Below are positions 50,818 through 61,086 of a stretch of 64,000 nt of DNA, piece after piece. A program made the translations under genes and the position numbers. Positions within the stretch are counted from its first letter, which is position 1; each line of letters opens with the position of its first letter. Origin of the DNA: Desulfovibrio sp. JY (GTDB lineage Bacteria > Desulfobacterota > Desulfovibrionia > Desulfovibrionales > Desulfovibrionaceae); NCBI GenBank assembly GCA_021730285.1, contig CP082962.1, positions 310,001 to 374,000 of the forward strand, in the 5' to 3' direction. A model generated the notes under the pieces. The model saw only the letters and a program-made list of their open reading frames with translations, searched no databases and was not told where the DNA came from.

Positions 50818-51651
50818 TTATTTGCCGGCATTGGGCGTAAAGAGCTTTTTCCCCTTGAGGGTGAAATCGCCCACGAGCTTCTGTCCCTTTGGTGACGCCA
50901 GCCACTCGCGAAACTTCTCGGCGGCCTTGAAGTTGGTGTTCTCGCAATTGTCCGGATTGACGGTGATGACGCTGTACTGATTGAGCAGCGGCTTGTCGCC
51001 CTCGACCAGCACGACCAGGGCCGGCTTGCCCCCGGCCTGATCGGCGTATTTGATGTACGTGCCGCGATCGACCAGGGTGTAGGCGCCGCGTTCGCCGGCG
51101 ATGTTGAGCGTCTTCATCATGCCCTGCCCCACCGAGGCGTACCAGGTATCCTTGTCCGGCACGGCCATGCCGGCGGCCTTCCACAGGGACTTTTCCTTCT
51201 TGTGGGTGCCGGAATCGTCGCCCCGGCTCACGAAAGGCGCCTTGGCCGCGGCGATGGCCGCCAGGGCCTCGCCGGCCTTCATGCCCTTGACCTTGGCCGG
51301 ATCGGCCGCCGGGCCGACCAGCACGAAGTCGTTATACATGACTTGGGTGCGGTTGACGCCGTTGCCGTCCTCCACGAATTTTTTCTCGGCCGCCGGGGCA
51401 TGGACCAGCAGCACGTCCACGTCGCAGTTCCGGCCATGCTCCAGGGCCTTGCCCGTGCCCACGGCCACCCATTTGAGGGTGATGCCGGTGTCCTTTTTAA
51501 AGGCGTCGGCCAGGACCGGCAGCAGCCCGGTATCGTCGGTGCTGGTGGTGGTGGCCATCATCAGGGTTTCTTCCTTGGCCAAAGCCGGCCCGGCGCACAA
51601 CACGGCAATGGCAACTGCCGCAAGCACCCAGCGCAAGGTTTTCAAACGCAT
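50818..51651 (-). CDS. tupA: Tungstate-binding periplasmic protein
   Basis: The 277-residue protein has a signal peptide (1-25, ending GPALA-K) and the TupA hallmark TTTSTDDTGLLPVL near the N-terminus. Later come SRGDDSGTHKKEKSLW and VDRGTYIKYAD. The TTTS motif separates TupA from ModA and WtpA. TupA proteins of sulfate reducers bind tungstate with high affinity. The start at 51651 follows GAGGAGGAAG. It heads the tupABC-mobB unit. Confidence 0.95.
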   Translation of the reverse strand: MRLKTLRWVLAAVAIAVLCAGPALAKEETLMMATTTSTDDTGLLPVLADAFKKDTGITLKWVAVGTGKALEHGRNCDVDVLLVHAPAAEKKFVEDGNGVNRTQVMYNDFVLVGPAADPAKVKGMKAGEALAAIAAAKAPFVSRGDDSGTHKKEKSLWKAAGMAVPDKDTWYASVGQGMMKTLNIAGERGAYTLVDRGTYIKYADQAGGKPALVVLVEGDKPLLNQYSVITVNPDNCENTNFKAAEKFREWLASPKGQKLVGDFTLKGKKLFTPNAGK

Positions 51652-51695
51652 CGCTTCCTCCTCTCTTTTCCAATGGTTAGCAATAGTCCGTCATG

Positions 51696-51724
51696 ATTCT
51701 TAAATAGCCTATGAACGCTGTCAA
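51696..51724 (-). promoter_or_regulatory. Likely tupA promoter
   Basis: On the minus strand TTGACA (51719-51724), a 17-base spacer and AAGAAT (51696-51701) lie about 50 bases before the tupA start. The -35 box is perfect and the -10 box is moderate. Confidence 0.5.
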
Positions 51725-51967
51725 GGCGACCCCTGCGCGAAGTTTTTCGGAAAAAAACATTTCCAGCCCTAATGCCTTTTCCCGACAGGACGATAGGAGC
51801 GATGACAAGCCTGTTTTCAGTCATCAACTGCAATACGACTGTCACTCCTTTACAACACCCGTCTTTTCAACAGGTTATTTTCAGCTTCATTCCTGTCATT
51901 TATTGCATGAGTGAGAAAAGCCCTGATTTCTCCATCTGCATTCACAAAATTTTTCTTTATTTCGTCC

Positions 51968-51994
51968 TAAAGGGTTTTTCCATTAGGCCGATAG
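51968..51994 (+). promoter_or_regulatory. Sigma-28 (FliA) promoter of flagellin
   Basis: TAAA (51968-51971), exactly 15 bases, then GCCGATAG (51987-51994) match the FliA consensus almost perfectly. The transcript would start near 52003, giving a leader of about 180 bases before the flagellin ATG. Confidence 0.88.
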
Positions 51995-52183
51995 GTGGGG
52001 CATGCAGCCACTCACAGCACGGGAATGGCAGCGATTGATCGGCTAGGGAGGTTTACCAGCGAGTAGATACGATGGAGCAGACCGGCGCAAGCCGTTCAAA
52101 TCAAGTAACCCCATGCTGCCGGCGAGCTCTTCGCTTACATGGGTAGCAAGCTGGATGCACACACTTTTCAAGGAGGAAAAGCC

Positions 52184-53077
52184 ATGGCTCTCTCAATCAA
52201 TAACAACCTGATGGCCAACACTGTTTCGCGGAACCTGAACAATTCCTACTCCGCTCTGGCCACTTCGACCCAACGTCTGTCTTCGGGCCTGCGCATCAAC
52301 ACCGCCGCTGACGACGCCGCCGGTCTGGCCATTCGCGAGCTTATGCGCTCGGACGTGGCCGCCATCAACCAGGGCGTTCGCAACGCCAACGACGCCATCT
52401 CCATGATCCAGACCGCCGACGGCGCGCTCCAGGTCGTGGACGAAAAGCTCATCCGCATGAAGGAACTGGCCGAACAGGCGGCCACCGGTACCTACACTTC
52501 GGATCAGCGCCTCATCATCGACTCCGAATACCAGGCCATGGCCTCGGAAATCACCCGAATCGCCAGCGCCACGGACTTCAACGGCATTTATCTCTTAAAC
52601 GGCAACCTGTCCGGCAGCACCCACAGCGGCGCGGGGCTTAACGCCGCCGGCAAGCTCAAGGTGCACTTCGGTTCCGGCAACCAAAGCGCCGAGGACTACT
52701 ACTACGTCCAGATCGGCACTTCCACCGCCTCCGCCCTGGGCGTGGGCCTGGGCGCCGCATCCGGCGCTTCCGGCCGCAGCATCTCCACCCAGGAACTGGC
52801 CCAGAAGGCCCTCGACGCCATCCAGACGGCCATCGTGTCCAAGGACAAGATCCGGGCCAACCTGGGCGCCCTGCAAAACCGCCTGGAGAACACCATCTCC
52901 AACCTGCAGATCCAGTCCGAAAACCTGCAGGCCGCGGAATCCCAGATTTCCGATGTGGACGTGGCGACCGAAATGACCCATTTCGTCAAGGAGCAGATCC
53001 TGACCCAGTCGGCAGTGGCCATGTTGTCCCAGGCCAACTCCCTGCCCAAGATGGCCATGCAGCTCATCCAGGGTTAA
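52184..53077 (+). CDS. fliC: Flagellin
   Basis: The 297-residue flagellin has the conserved N-terminal D0/D1 region (SINNNLMANTVSRNLN, RLSSGLRINTAADDAAGLAI) and C-terminal D1/D0 region (NRLENTISNLQIQSENL, SQISDVDVATEMTHFVKEQI, ending MAMQLIQG). The variable centre is very short (about residues 145-200), so the filament surface is minimal. The start at 52184 follows AAGGAGG. It is exported by the flagellar type III system. A sigma-28 promoter precedes it and a terminator follows. Confidence 0.96.
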   Translation: MALSINNNLMANTVSRNLNNSYSALATSTQRLSSGLRINTAADDAAGLAIRELMRSDVAAINQGVRNANDAISMIQTADGALQVVDEKLIRMKELAEQAATGTYTSDQRLIIDSEYQAMASEITRIASATDFNGIYLLNGNLSGSTHSGAGLNAAGKLKVHFGSGNQSAEDYYYVQIGTSTASALGVGLGAASGASGRSISTQELAQKALDAIQTAIVSKDKIRANLGALQNRLENTISNLQIQSENLQAAESQISDVDVATEMTHFVKEQILTQSAVAMLSQANSLPKMAMQLIQG

Positions 53078-53100
53078 TAAGAAACGCTTTCCCAAACAAC

Positions 53101-53137
53101 AAAAGCCCGCTCCGGTCCAGGCCGGGGCGGGCTTTTT
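53101..53137. terminator. Bidirectional terminator between fliC and the LysR gene
   Basis: AAAAGCCCGC and GCGGGCTTTTT form a GC-rich stem flanked by A and T runs on both sides. It can end the plus-strand flagellin transcript and the convergent LysR transcript. Confidence 0.9.
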
Positions 53138-53152
53138 CGTTTGGGAAAGGTC

Positions 53153-54043
53153 CTACAGGCTTTCGCTTGCGGCCAGAAAAAAACGCAAGGCCGGGAACAT
53201 ATAGCGCCGGCCGTGATACACGATATAAAAACTGCGCCGCATGACCAGTTGCGGTGTTTCCAAAAGCGTCACCGCACCGCTTTCCAGATACCCGCGCGCG
53301 GCCATGCGGGATACGACCGACACGCCGAGCCCGGCGGCCACGCATTCGAGCACCGCCAGCGACGAATGCACTTGCAATACCGTACGCAGGTGCCGCGGGT
53401 CCACGCCGGCCGCCACCAGTCCTTCCTCCATGGCCTGCCGTGTGCCGGACCCCGGTTCGCGCATGACCCAGGGCAGTTCGGTCAGGCGTTGCCGCCAGTC
53501 GTCGCCGCCAAGACGGACATGGGCCTGGGCGCGGGAACCGACGAGAACCAGCGAATCCTCGAGGATCGAACGGCAGGCGAGCTCCGCTTGGCGCGCCGGC
53601 GCGCCGATGATGCCCACATGGGCCTCGCCGGCCGCTACCATGGTCGTGATTTCCGAGGTGTCGCCGCCGCGCAGGTCCACGCGCACTTCGGGATACTGTT
53701 TGAGAAAACGGGCCACGAGCCCGGGAATGATGTATTGGGCCGGAATGGTGCTGCCGCCAATGACGAGGTCTCCGGAAACCCGCTGGGACAAGGCCAGGAT
53801 ATCGGCTTTGGCCAGGTCGAGCTGACTGAAGATGGTGGTGCAATAACGATGGAGCACGTCGCCGGCCTGGGTCGGCAGCACGGTGCGGCCGAGACGATCG
53901 AAAAGCTGCGCCCCGAGTTCCTCTTCCAAGGCCATGATGTGGGCGCTGATCGTCGGCTGGGACAGCATGAGTTCCTCGCCGGCCTTGGAGAAACTGCGCA
54001 GATCATAGACCTTGGCAAACGCCTGCAGACGACGAACATCCAT
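53153..54043 (-). CDS. LysR-family transcriptional regulator
   Basis: The 296-residue regulator has an N-terminal HTH (LQAFAKVYDLRSFSKAGEEL, SQPTISAHIMALEEELGAQLF) and a type 2 periplasmic-binding effector domain (about 90-296). The best resemblance is to CysB/CysL-like members that respond to sulfur or nitrogen compounds, but the target is not visible. The ATG at 54043 has GGAAGG at a proper distance; an ATG at 54052 is an alternative. Its closest neighbour in the same direction is the ribosomal operon end, from which it is insulated by a terminator. Confidence 0.88.
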   Translation of the reverse strand: MDVRRLQAFAKVYDLRSFSKAGEELMLSQPTISAHIMALEEELGAQLFDRLGRTVLPTQAGDVLHRYCTTIFSQLDLAKADILALSQRVSGDLVIGGSTIPAQYIIPGLVARFLKQYPEVRVDLRGGDTSEITTMVAAGEAHVGIIGAPARQAELACRSILEDSLVLVGSRAQAHVRLGGDDWRQRLTELPWVMREPGSGTRQAMEEGLVAAGVDPRHLRTVLQVHSSLAVLECVAAGLGVSVVSRMAARGYLESGAVTLLETPQLVMRRSFYIVYHGRRYMFPALRFFLAASESL

Positions 54044-54057
54044 CTCCGCCATCCTTC

Positions 54058-54076
54058 CTATAGAAAAAATCTATAG
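54058..54076 (-). promoter_or_regulatory. Dyad upstream of the LysR gene
   Basis: CTATAGA (54058-54064) and TCTATAG (54070-54076) form a perfect 7-bp dyad just before the ribosome site of the LysR gene. It may be its own operator. Confidence 0.4.
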
Positions 54077-54082
54077 ATACGC

Positions 54083-54116
54083 GTAAAAAAAAGCAGGGCC
54101 GTATAACCGGCCCTGC
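54083..54116 (-). terminator. Intrinsic terminator of the ribosomal operon
   Basis: On the minus strand GCAGGGCCG pairs with CGGCCCTGC around six bases and is followed by eight T residues. It stands seven bases past the rplQ stop. Confidence 0.92.
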
Positions 54117-54122
54117 CTGATG

Positions 54123-54572
54123 CTATTCCTGGGACTCGCCTTCGGCCGGCGCGGCCGGCGTCTCGGCGGGAGTGGCAACGGGAGTGGGTTTGGCCTCGAC
54201 GACCGTCTCGCCCTCGCGGCGGGTCAGCTCGATGATGGCCATGGCGGCGCAATCGCCGTTACGGGGCAGGCTCAGCTTGACCACGCGGGTGTAACCGCCG
54301 CCCTGTCCGCGAAAACGGGGACCGATCTCGTCGAAGAGGCGGGCGACCAGCTGGTGGTTCTCCAGAACCTTGTAGGCCAGACGGCGGGCATGCACGCTAT
54401 CGGTCTGGGACAGGGTCACCAGATGCTCGACAACGCCGCGCAGTTCCTTGGCCTTGTGTTCGGTGGTACGAATGCGCTCGTGGACAAGAAGCGAGCGCGC
54501 CATATTACGCAGCATGGCCTTCCGATGGGGGGCGGTCCTGCCAAATTTGCGTCCGGATTTTTTATGTCTCAT
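54123..54572 (-). CDS. rplQ: 50S ribosomal protein L17
   Basis: The 149-residue protein begins [20 protein letters not shown], the strictly conserved L17 start, and continues with [20 protein letters not shown]. The last 30 residues are an Ala/Pro/Glu/Thr extension beyond the core, common in this lineage. The start at 54572 overlaps rpoA by 11 bases. It is the last gene of the alpha operon. Confidence 0.97.
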   Translation of the reverse strand: MRHKKSGRKFGRTAPHRKAMLRNMARSLLVHERIRTTEHKAKELRGVVEHLVTLSQTDSVHARRLAYKVLENHQLVARLFDEIGPRFRGQGGGYTRVVKLSLPRNGDCAAMAIIELTRREGETVVEAKPTPVATPAETPAAPAEGESQE

Positions 54573-55605
54573 CGACCTGCTTCCTCTTGAGCCATTCCTG
54601 GTATTTTTGCTCGAAGTTCTCGATGCGCATGCCGAATTCCAGGCCCATGTCTTCAAGCACCCGGCGGATTTCCTCAAGGGACTTCTTGCCGAAGTTCTTG
54701 GTCTTGAGCATCTCGTTTTCGGTTTTCTGCATGAGTTCGCCGACAGTTTGGATGTTGGCGGACTTCAAGCAATTGGTCGCGCGAACGGAAAGTTCGAGCT
54801 CGTCTATGCTTTTGAAAAGGCTGGGATTGAGTTCGATGTCGTCGCGGCGGCGGGCCTTGTCGGCTTCGGACTCTTTCTCGTCGAAGTTGATAAAGACAGT
54901 CAGCTGGTCCTTGAGGATCTTGGCGCTGTAGGAAATGGCGTCCTCGGGAGAGATGGAGCCGTCGGTATCCACCTCAAGCACAAGCTTGTCGTAGTTGGTC
55001 ATCTGGCCGACGCGAGCCTGTTCGATGGTGTAGGCCACCTTCTTGACCGGCGAAAAGCTGGAATCAAGCAGGATCAGGCCGATTTCCGAATCGAGCCCCT
55101 CGTGCATGTCGGCCGTGACGTAGCCCTTGCCCATACGCACTTCGAGTTCGATGCGGAAGTCGCGGTCCTCGGAGAGGGTGGCGATGAGCACATCCTCGCT
55201 AAGAACCGAGACGTTCTGGTTGCCCTGGATGGCGCTGGCCAGAACCTCGCCTTTTTTATTGGCGAAAAGCGTCAGGCGCTGCGGGTCTTCGGTGGCCATG
55301 GCCAGCCGGACCTGTTTGAGGTTGAGGATGATTTCGGTCACATCCTCGATGACTCCCGGGATGGTCGAGAACTCGTGCTGCACGCCCTCGATGCGGGCGG
55401 CGACGATGGCCGCGCCCTGGAGGGAAGACAACAGCACCCGGCGCAGCGCATTGCCGAGTGTGGTGCCGAACCCTCGTTCCAGGGGCTCGCACACGAACCG
55501 ACCGTGGGTATCGGTCGAGTCGGAATCCCGTTCAAGGGTTTCCGGCTTGACCAACTCGGTCCAGTTCCGGGAGTTGATGAGCCGTTGGCCGTTGCGAATC
55601 AACAT
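54562..55605 (-). CDS. rpoA: DNA-directed RNA polymerase subunit alpha
   Basis: The 347-residue protein has the alpha N-terminal dimerisation domain ([22 protein letters not shown]) and the C-terminal helix-hairpin-helix domain ([42 protein letters not shown]). These contact UP elements and activators. Length and order after rpsD are standard. Confidence 0.98.
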   Translation of the reverse strand: MLIRNGQRLINSRNWTELVKPETLERDSDSTDTHGRFVCEPLERGFGTTLGNALRRVLLSSLQGAAIVAARIEGVQHEFSTIPGVIEDVTEIILNLKQVRLAMATEDPQRLTLFANKKGEVLASAIQGNQNVSVLSEDVLIATLSEDRDFRIELEVRMGKGYVTADMHEGLDSEIGLILLDSSFSPVKKVAYTIEQARVGQMTNYDKLVLEVDTDGSISPEDAISYSAKILKDQLTVFINFDEKESEADKARRRDDIELNPSLFKSIDELELSVRATNCLKSANIQTVGELMQKTENEMLKTKNFGKKSLEEIRRVLEDMGLEFGMRIENFEQKYQEWLKRKQVDET

Positions 55606-55637
55606 GGCGTCACCTTATGCAAAGCGTACTTTGCCGA

Positions 55638-56264
<627 letters not shown>

Positions 56265-56450
56265 GGTCGTTCCTCCTCAATGTGCCGCGGACCGTCTTGC
56301 GTGTTTATTCCCGGTCCCGCTTTCTCGTCTGGTTGCGTGCAGTCGGGCCGGGATGGCCCCGCGGCGAACCGAATGCCACTTCAGGCCCCCAAGGGGCCTG
56401 CTCGAAATATTTCCGCTTTTGCCCGGCGCCCCGTTAAGGCGCGTCGCACC

Positions 56451-56837
56451 TTAGACGCGACGCCGTTTGGGCGGACGACAGCCGTTGTGGGGAATGGGCG
56501 TGATGTCGCGGATGAAGCTGACCTTGAACCCGGCATTGTGAATGGCGCGCATGGCGGCCTCACGTCCCGAGCCCGGCCCCTTGACCAGGATGCCGACGGT
56601 ACGCATGCCGTTTTCCTGGGCCTTGCGGGCAGCGTTTTCAGCCGCAACCTGCGCGGCGAAGGGGGTGGATTTGCGCGACCCCTTGAAACCAGCGCCGCCA
56701 GAGGTGGCCCAGCTCACCACGTTGCCCTTCTGGTCAGTGAAGGTCACGATGGTGTTGTTAAACGAGGCCTGAATGTGGGCCACACCCACGGGAATGTTCT
56801 TGCGTTCCTTTTTGCCAATGCGGCGCGGTTTCGCCAT
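56451..56837 (-). CDS. rpsK: 30S ribosomal protein S11
   Basis: The 128-residue protein shows [21 protein letters not shown] and ends [15 protein letters not shown], the invariant S11 tail. The start at 56837 ([10 protein letters not shown]) is the family start. Confidence 0.97.
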   Translation of the reverse strand: MAKPRRIGKKERKNIPVGVAHIQASFNNTIVTFTDQKGNVVSWATSGGAGFKGSRKSTPFAAQVAAENAARKAQENGMRTVGILVKGPGSGREAAMRAIHNAGFKVSFIRDITPIPHNGCRPPKRRRV

Positions 56838-56888
56838 GGATATATCTCCGAAACGGCCCATAGGGGCTCGTCGCGTGGTTGTTTACGG

Positions 56889-57260
<372 letters not shown>

Positions 57261-57272
57261 GACGTTCCTCCG

Positions 57273-57386
57273 TTATCCCTGGCGCTGTTTGTGCCGGGGG
57301 TTCTCGCAGATCACCCGAACCACGCCGTGACGCCGGATGATTTTGCACTTAGGACAAAGTTTTTTCACCGAAGGCCTGACTTTCAT
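57273..57386 (-). CDS. rpmJ: 50S ribosomal protein L36
   Basis: This 37-residue protein reads [17 protein letters not shown] at the start. It has zinc ligands Cys11, Cys14, Cys27 and His32, so it is the zinc-containing form. It lies directly after map; the infA gene that often separates these two is absent. Confidence 0.96.
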   Translation of the reverse strand: MKVRPSVKKLCPKCKIIRRHGVVRVICENPRHKQRQG

Positions 57387-57444
57387 GTCGCTCTCTCCGT
57401 ATCCCGGCGATGGAAACGACCGGTGCCTACCGGCATCGGTCGCA

Positions 57445-58212
57445 TCAATCAACCAGGCTTAAAATCCGAGGTCCGTTTTTGGTCACTGCCACCGTGTGCT
57501 CGAAATGAGCCGACAGGCTGCGGTCCTTGGTCACGGCCGTCCAATTGTCGGACAGCACTTCGACGTCGGGACCACCGGCGGTCACCATGGGTTCGATGGC
57601 CAACACCATCCCGGGCTGCAACGGTACGGGATGGGCGTCCTGCGGCTCGAAATTCGGGATTTCGGGCTTTTCGTGGAGCTTCCTCCCAATGCCGTGACCA
57701 ACAAATCGTCTTACAACACTTAGGCCATGTCCTTCAACATATTTTTGCACGGCTCGCGAAATATCATAGAGGTCATTGCCGGTCCGGGCGTTGCTGATGC
57801 CCGTTTCCAGCGATTCCCGCGTCACCTGCAAAAGCGTCGCCGCGGCCTCGTCAATCCGCCCCACCGGGGCGGTCGTGGCCGCATCGCCATAAAAACCGTC
57901 GTAGACCACGCCCATGTCGAAACTGACGATGTCCCCTTCCTTGAGCTCCCGGTCGGACGGGAAGCCATGCACGACTTCTTCGTTGACCGAGCAGCACAGG
58001 GCGTAAGGAAATCCGTACATGCCCAGAAATGCCGGCTTGACCTTGAAATCATCACACCGTTTGCGCGCGATCTCCTCGAAATGCATGGTCCGCACACCCG
58101 GCTTGACCGCTTCCGTCATCTCTTGCAAAATGATGGCCACGATCCGGCAAGCCTGCCGCATGGAAGCAATCTCAAGGTCATTTTTGAGGAATATCCCCCT
58201 GACCTTTTTCAA
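57445..58212 (-). CDS. map: Methionine aminopeptidase, type I
   Basis: The 255-residue enzyme has the five metal ligands of the pita-bread fold in [39 protein letters not shown] and HFEHTVAV. It removes the initiator Met from nascent proteins. The frame opens with a TTG at 58212 ([11 protein letters not shown]), 5 bases after the secY stop. No ATG is suitably placed, so TTG is taken as the start. Confidence 0.94.
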   Translation of the reverse strand: MKKVRGIFLKNDLEIASMRQACRIVAIILQEMTEAVKPGVRTMHFEEIARKRCDDFKVKPAFLGMYGFPYALCCSVNEEVVHGFPSDRELKEGDIVSFDMGVVYDGFYGDAATTAPVGRIDEAAATLLQVTRESLETGISNARTGNDLYDISRAVQKYVEGHGLSVVRRFVGHGIGRKLHEKPEIPNFEPQDAHPVPLQPGMVLAIEPMVTAGGPDVEVLSDNWTAVTKDRSLSAHFEHTVAVTKNGPRILSLVD

Positions 58213-58217
58213 AACGA

Positions 58218-59528
58218 CTACCTGCCCTTGATCCTCCCCTTCTGCATGAGACCCTCATACTGTCGGGAGATCAGATAGGACTCGATCTGCGACATGAAAT
58301 CCATGGCAACGCCAACAACAATCAAAAGCGAGGTGCCGCCGAAGTAGAACGGCACGTTGAATTGCTGGATCATCACCATAGGCAACACGCAGACCACGGA
58401 TATATAAAGTGAACCCCAAAGCGTGATGCGCGCCAGGACCTTGTCGATGAACTCCTTGGTCTTGGCCCCGGGCCGAATACCCGGAATAAACCCACCCTGC
58501 TTGCGGATATTTTCGGCAATATCGGCCGGATCAAAAATGATGGCCGTATAAAAGTAGCAAAAGAAGACGATCAGCGTCACGAAGATCACATTGTAGGTGA
58601 TCGTCTGGGGGCTGAAAAAAGCGGCCACGGTTTTCAGCCACGGCACGCTGGAGAACTCGCCCAAGGTCGCCGGGAAAAGCAGGATGGAGGAGGCGAAAAT
58701 GGGCGGAATCACGCCGGCGGTATTGACCCGAAGCGGCAGATGCGTGGTCTGCCCGCCGTACATTTTACGCCCTACCATGCGCTTGGCGTATTGGATGGGG
58801 ATGCGCCGCTGCCCGCGCTCCATGAACACGATGGCGGCCAGGACGGCCAGCATCAGCACCACGATGAACAAAAGGACGAAGAGCGAAATCTCGCCGGCCT
58901 TGAGCAGATCGAAGGTGGACAGCACGGCCCGCGGCAACCCGGCCACGATACCGGCATAGATGATCATGGAGATGCCGTTGCCGATGCCCTTTTCGGTCAT
59001 CAGCTCGCCAAGCCACATCAGGAAGATCGTGCCCGTGGTCAAGGTCAGGATGGTCATGAGGCGGAAGCTCCAGCCGGCCATGATGACCACTGGCGCGCCG
59101 GTCGGGCTGGCCATGCTCTCCAGGCCCACGGCAATGCCGAAGCCCTGGATGATGGTGATGAGCACCGTGCCGTAGCGGGTGTACTGGGTGATCTTCTTGC
59201 GCCCGGCAGCCCCCTCCTCCTTTTGCATCTTGGCCAGTTCGGGGCTGACCACGGTCAGCAACTGGATGATGATGGAGGAGGAGATGTAGGGCATGATCCC
59301 CAGGGCGAAGATGGAAAGGTTGCGCAAACCGCCGCCGGAGAACATATCGAAGAGGCCGAACAGGGTGTTCTTGGCGCTCTCGAAGAAATCCGCCAGCGCG
59401 GTCGAATCCACCCCCGGTACCGGCACATGCACACCGATACGGTAGATGGCCACCAGGAAAAACGTCCAGAGGAGCTTTTTTTTCAGCTCCGGCAGACGGG
59501 CCAGGTTCTCAACTCCGGTAAGTGCCAC
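58218..59528 (-). CDS. secY: Protein translocase subunit SecY
   Basis: The 436-residue protein has ten transmembrane helices. Conserved SecY segments include YRIGVHVPVPGVD in helix 1, LGIMPYISSSIIIQLLT, and the cytoplasmic loop with QGGFIPGIRPG. It forms the channel for secreted and membrane proteins with SecE and SecG. It lies between rplO and map, as in most spc operons lacking adk. Confidence 0.97.
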   Translation of the reverse strand: MALTGVENLARLPELKKKLLWTFFLVAIYRIGVHVPVPGVDSTALADFFESAKNTLFGLFDMFSGGGLRNLSIFALGIMPYISSSIIIQLLTVVSPELAKMQKEEGAAGRKKITQYTRYGTVLITIIQGFGIAVGLESMASPTGAPVVIMAGWSFRLMTILTLTTGTIFLMWLGELMTEKGIGNGISMIIYAGIVAGLPRAVLSTFDLLKAGEISLFVLLFIVVLMLAVLAAIVFMERGQRRIPIQYAKRMVGRKMYGGQTTHLPLRVNTAGVIPPIFASSILLFPATLGEFSSVPWLKTVAAFFSPQTITYNVIFVTLIVFFCYFYTAIIFDPADIAENIRKQGGFIPGIRPGAKTKEFIDKVLARITLWGSLYISVVCVLPMVMIQQFNVPFYFGGTSLLIVVGVAMDFMSQIESYLISRQYEGLMQKGRIKGR

Positions 59529-59539
59529 TGCAACTTCCG

Positions 59540-60016
59540 TTATGCTTCGGTTTCGGGTTCGGCTTCGGCGGCGCCGAGCATCACGGCCTTGCCGCCGGCA
59601 GCGGTGATCTTCTCGGCGGCCTTGGCGCTGAAGCGATGGGCCTCAACGGTCACGGCCGAGGAGACGTCACCCTGGCTCAGGATCTTCACCAACGCGCCCG
59701 CACTGGCCAGGCCACGCTCGTAAATGTCGTCCAGGCTGATCTCGGTCTTGCCCTCGAAAGCGCTCAAGAGCCGTTCCAGATTCAGCGGTTGATAGACGAT
59801 CTTAAACTTGTAGTTCTTAAATCCCCGTTTGGGCAGCCGACGGGCCAAGGGCATCTGGCCGCCTTCGAACCAGGGGCGTTCGGAAACGCCCGCGCGGGCA
59901 TTCTGGCCCTTGTTACCCTTGCCGGCGGTGCAACCCTGGCCGGTGGCGCGGCCGCGACCGATGCGCTTGCGGCTGACGCGCTCCTCGGGGAACGGATAGA
60001 TCTCGTGGAGTTTCAT
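59540..60016 (-). CDS. rplO: 50S ribosomal protein L15
   Basis: The 158-residue protein begins MKLHEIYPFPEERVSRKRIG and has the Gly-rich segment GRGRATGQGCTAGKGNKGQN and FEGGQMPLARRLPKRGF. Its ATG overlaps the rpmD stop (ATGA). The short acidic tail ends AEPETEA. Confidence 0.97.
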   Translation of the reverse strand: MKLHEIYPFPEERVSRKRIGRGRATGQGCTAGKGNKGQNARAGVSERPWFEGGQMPLARRLPKRGFKNYKFKIVYQPLNLERLLSAFEGKTEISLDDIYERGLASAGALVKILSQGDVSSAVTVEAHRFSAKAAEKITAAGGKAVMLGAAEAEPETEA

Positions 60017-60192
60017 GATTCGGTAACCTCAACCAGATGCTTGACCTTCGCGATCATGCCGAGCACGGTGTCGGACTTCTCGAAGGAACGTTCCTGCCGA
60101 ATCTTTTTCAGCCCCAGCGCGGCCAGCGTGCCGCGCTGTTTGGGCGTATTGCCGAAGCGCCTTTTGAGCAGCTTGACGGTAATGGTAGCCAT
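60013..60192 (-). CDS. rpmD: 50S ribosomal protein L30
   Basis: This 59-residue protein starts MATITVKLLKRRFGNTPKQR, contains the L30 core (TLAALGLKKIRQ) and ends LVEVTES. It lies between rpsE and rplO and overlaps rplO by 4 bases. Confidence 0.96.
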   Translation of the reverse strand: MATITVKLLKRRFGNTPKQRGTLAALGLKKIRQERSFEKSDTVLGMIAKVKHLVEVTES

Positions 60193-60203
60193 GGCGGTCT
60201 CCC

Positions 60204-60698
60204 TTATTTGCGCGGGGTGGCCAGAGCCTTGCCGCGCATGGCGCCGACGCTCTCGGCGCTGCGCAGCGAAGCCAGACCTTCCATGGTGGCGCGCAGGACA
60301 TTGTGCGGGTTGTTGGTGCCGATGGCCTTGGTCAGGATGTCGTTGACGCCGCAGGCTTCCATGATCGCCCGCACCGGGCCGCCGGCGATGATGCCGGTAC
60401 CCTTGGAAGCGGGTTTGAGCATGACGCGGCCGGCGCCGAACTGGCCAAGGACCTCGTAGGGCAACGTGCCGTCGAGCAGGGGAATGCTGATCATCCCCTT
60501 TCTGGCCTGCTCGGTGGCCTTGCGGATGGCCTCGGGGACCTCGTTGGCCTTGCCGAGTCCGCAGCCCACCGACCCCTTGCCGTCGCCGACGACGACCAGG
60601 GCGCTGAAGCTGAACCGACGGCCGCCTTTGACGACCTTGGCCACACGGTTGAGGTACACGATCTTTTCGATCTGTCCGAGCTCGGACTGTTGGTCCAT
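60204..60698 (-). CDS. rpsE: 30S ribosomal protein S5
   Basis: The 164-residue protein has the double-stranded RNA-binding half ([34 protein letters not shown]) and the C-terminal half ([18 protein letters not shown]). The start at 60698 gives [12 protein letters not shown]; longer in-frame starts run into rplR. Confidence 0.97.
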   Translation of the reverse strand: MDQQSELGQIEKIVYLNRVAKVVKGGRRFSFSALVVVGDGKGSVGCGLGKANEVPEAIRKATEQARKGMISIPLLDGTLPYEVLGQFGAGRVMLKPASKGTGIIAGGPVRAIMEACGVNDILTKAIGTNNPHNVLRATMEGLASLRSAESVGAMRGKALATPRK

Positions 60699-60717
60699 GC
60701 CGTCATCCTTACGTCGA

Positions 60718-61077
60718 TTAGAATTTGAGGCCGCCATCCCGGGCTCCGTCGGCAAGGGCTTTGATCCTGCCGTGGTAGATGTAGCCGCTTCGGTCAAAGA
60801 CAACGGCTTCAATTTTGCGTTCCAGGGCCTTTTGCGCCAGATCCTTGCCGACCTTGGTAGCGGCTTCCTTGTCGGCCTTGAGCGGCACGTCGGCCTTGCC
60901 CAGGGTCAGGCTCGAGGAAGATACCAGGGTCTGGCCGGTGAGATCGTCGATCACCTGGGCATAGATGTGCCGGTTGGACCGGAACACAACCAGGCGGGGA
61001 CGCTCGGCGCTGCCGACCAGCTTCTTGCGGATGCGGACTTTCCGGCGCGCACGCGCCAGGGTCTTGCTCATCTTCAT
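60718..61077 (-). CDS. rplR: 50S ribosomal protein L18
   Basis: The 119-residue protein has [20 protein letters not shown] and [20 protein letters not shown], both diagnostic for L18, which binds 5S rRNA. Order after rplF is standard. Confidence 0.97.
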   Translation of the reverse strand: MKMSKTLARARRKVRIRKKLVGSAERPRLVVFRSNRHIYAQVIDDLTGQTLVSSSSLTLGKADVPLKADKEAATKVGKDLAQKALERKIEAVVFDRSGYIYHGRIKALADGARDGGLKF

Positions 61078-61086
61078 GATGCGGTC

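Larger units (their letters stand above)
51652..52183. other. Gene-free region between tupA and flagellin
   Basis: These 532 bases are unusually AT-rich for this genome and hold the divergent tupA and flagellin promoters plus the long flagellin leader. Short reading frames on both strands have no family features or ribosome sites, so I treat them as noise. Confidence 0.7.

Noticed and set aside
51711-52038. Short reading frames in the AT-rich region before flagellin
   Set aside because: They lack ribosome sites and family features and overlap the mapped-looking tupA and flagellin promoters.
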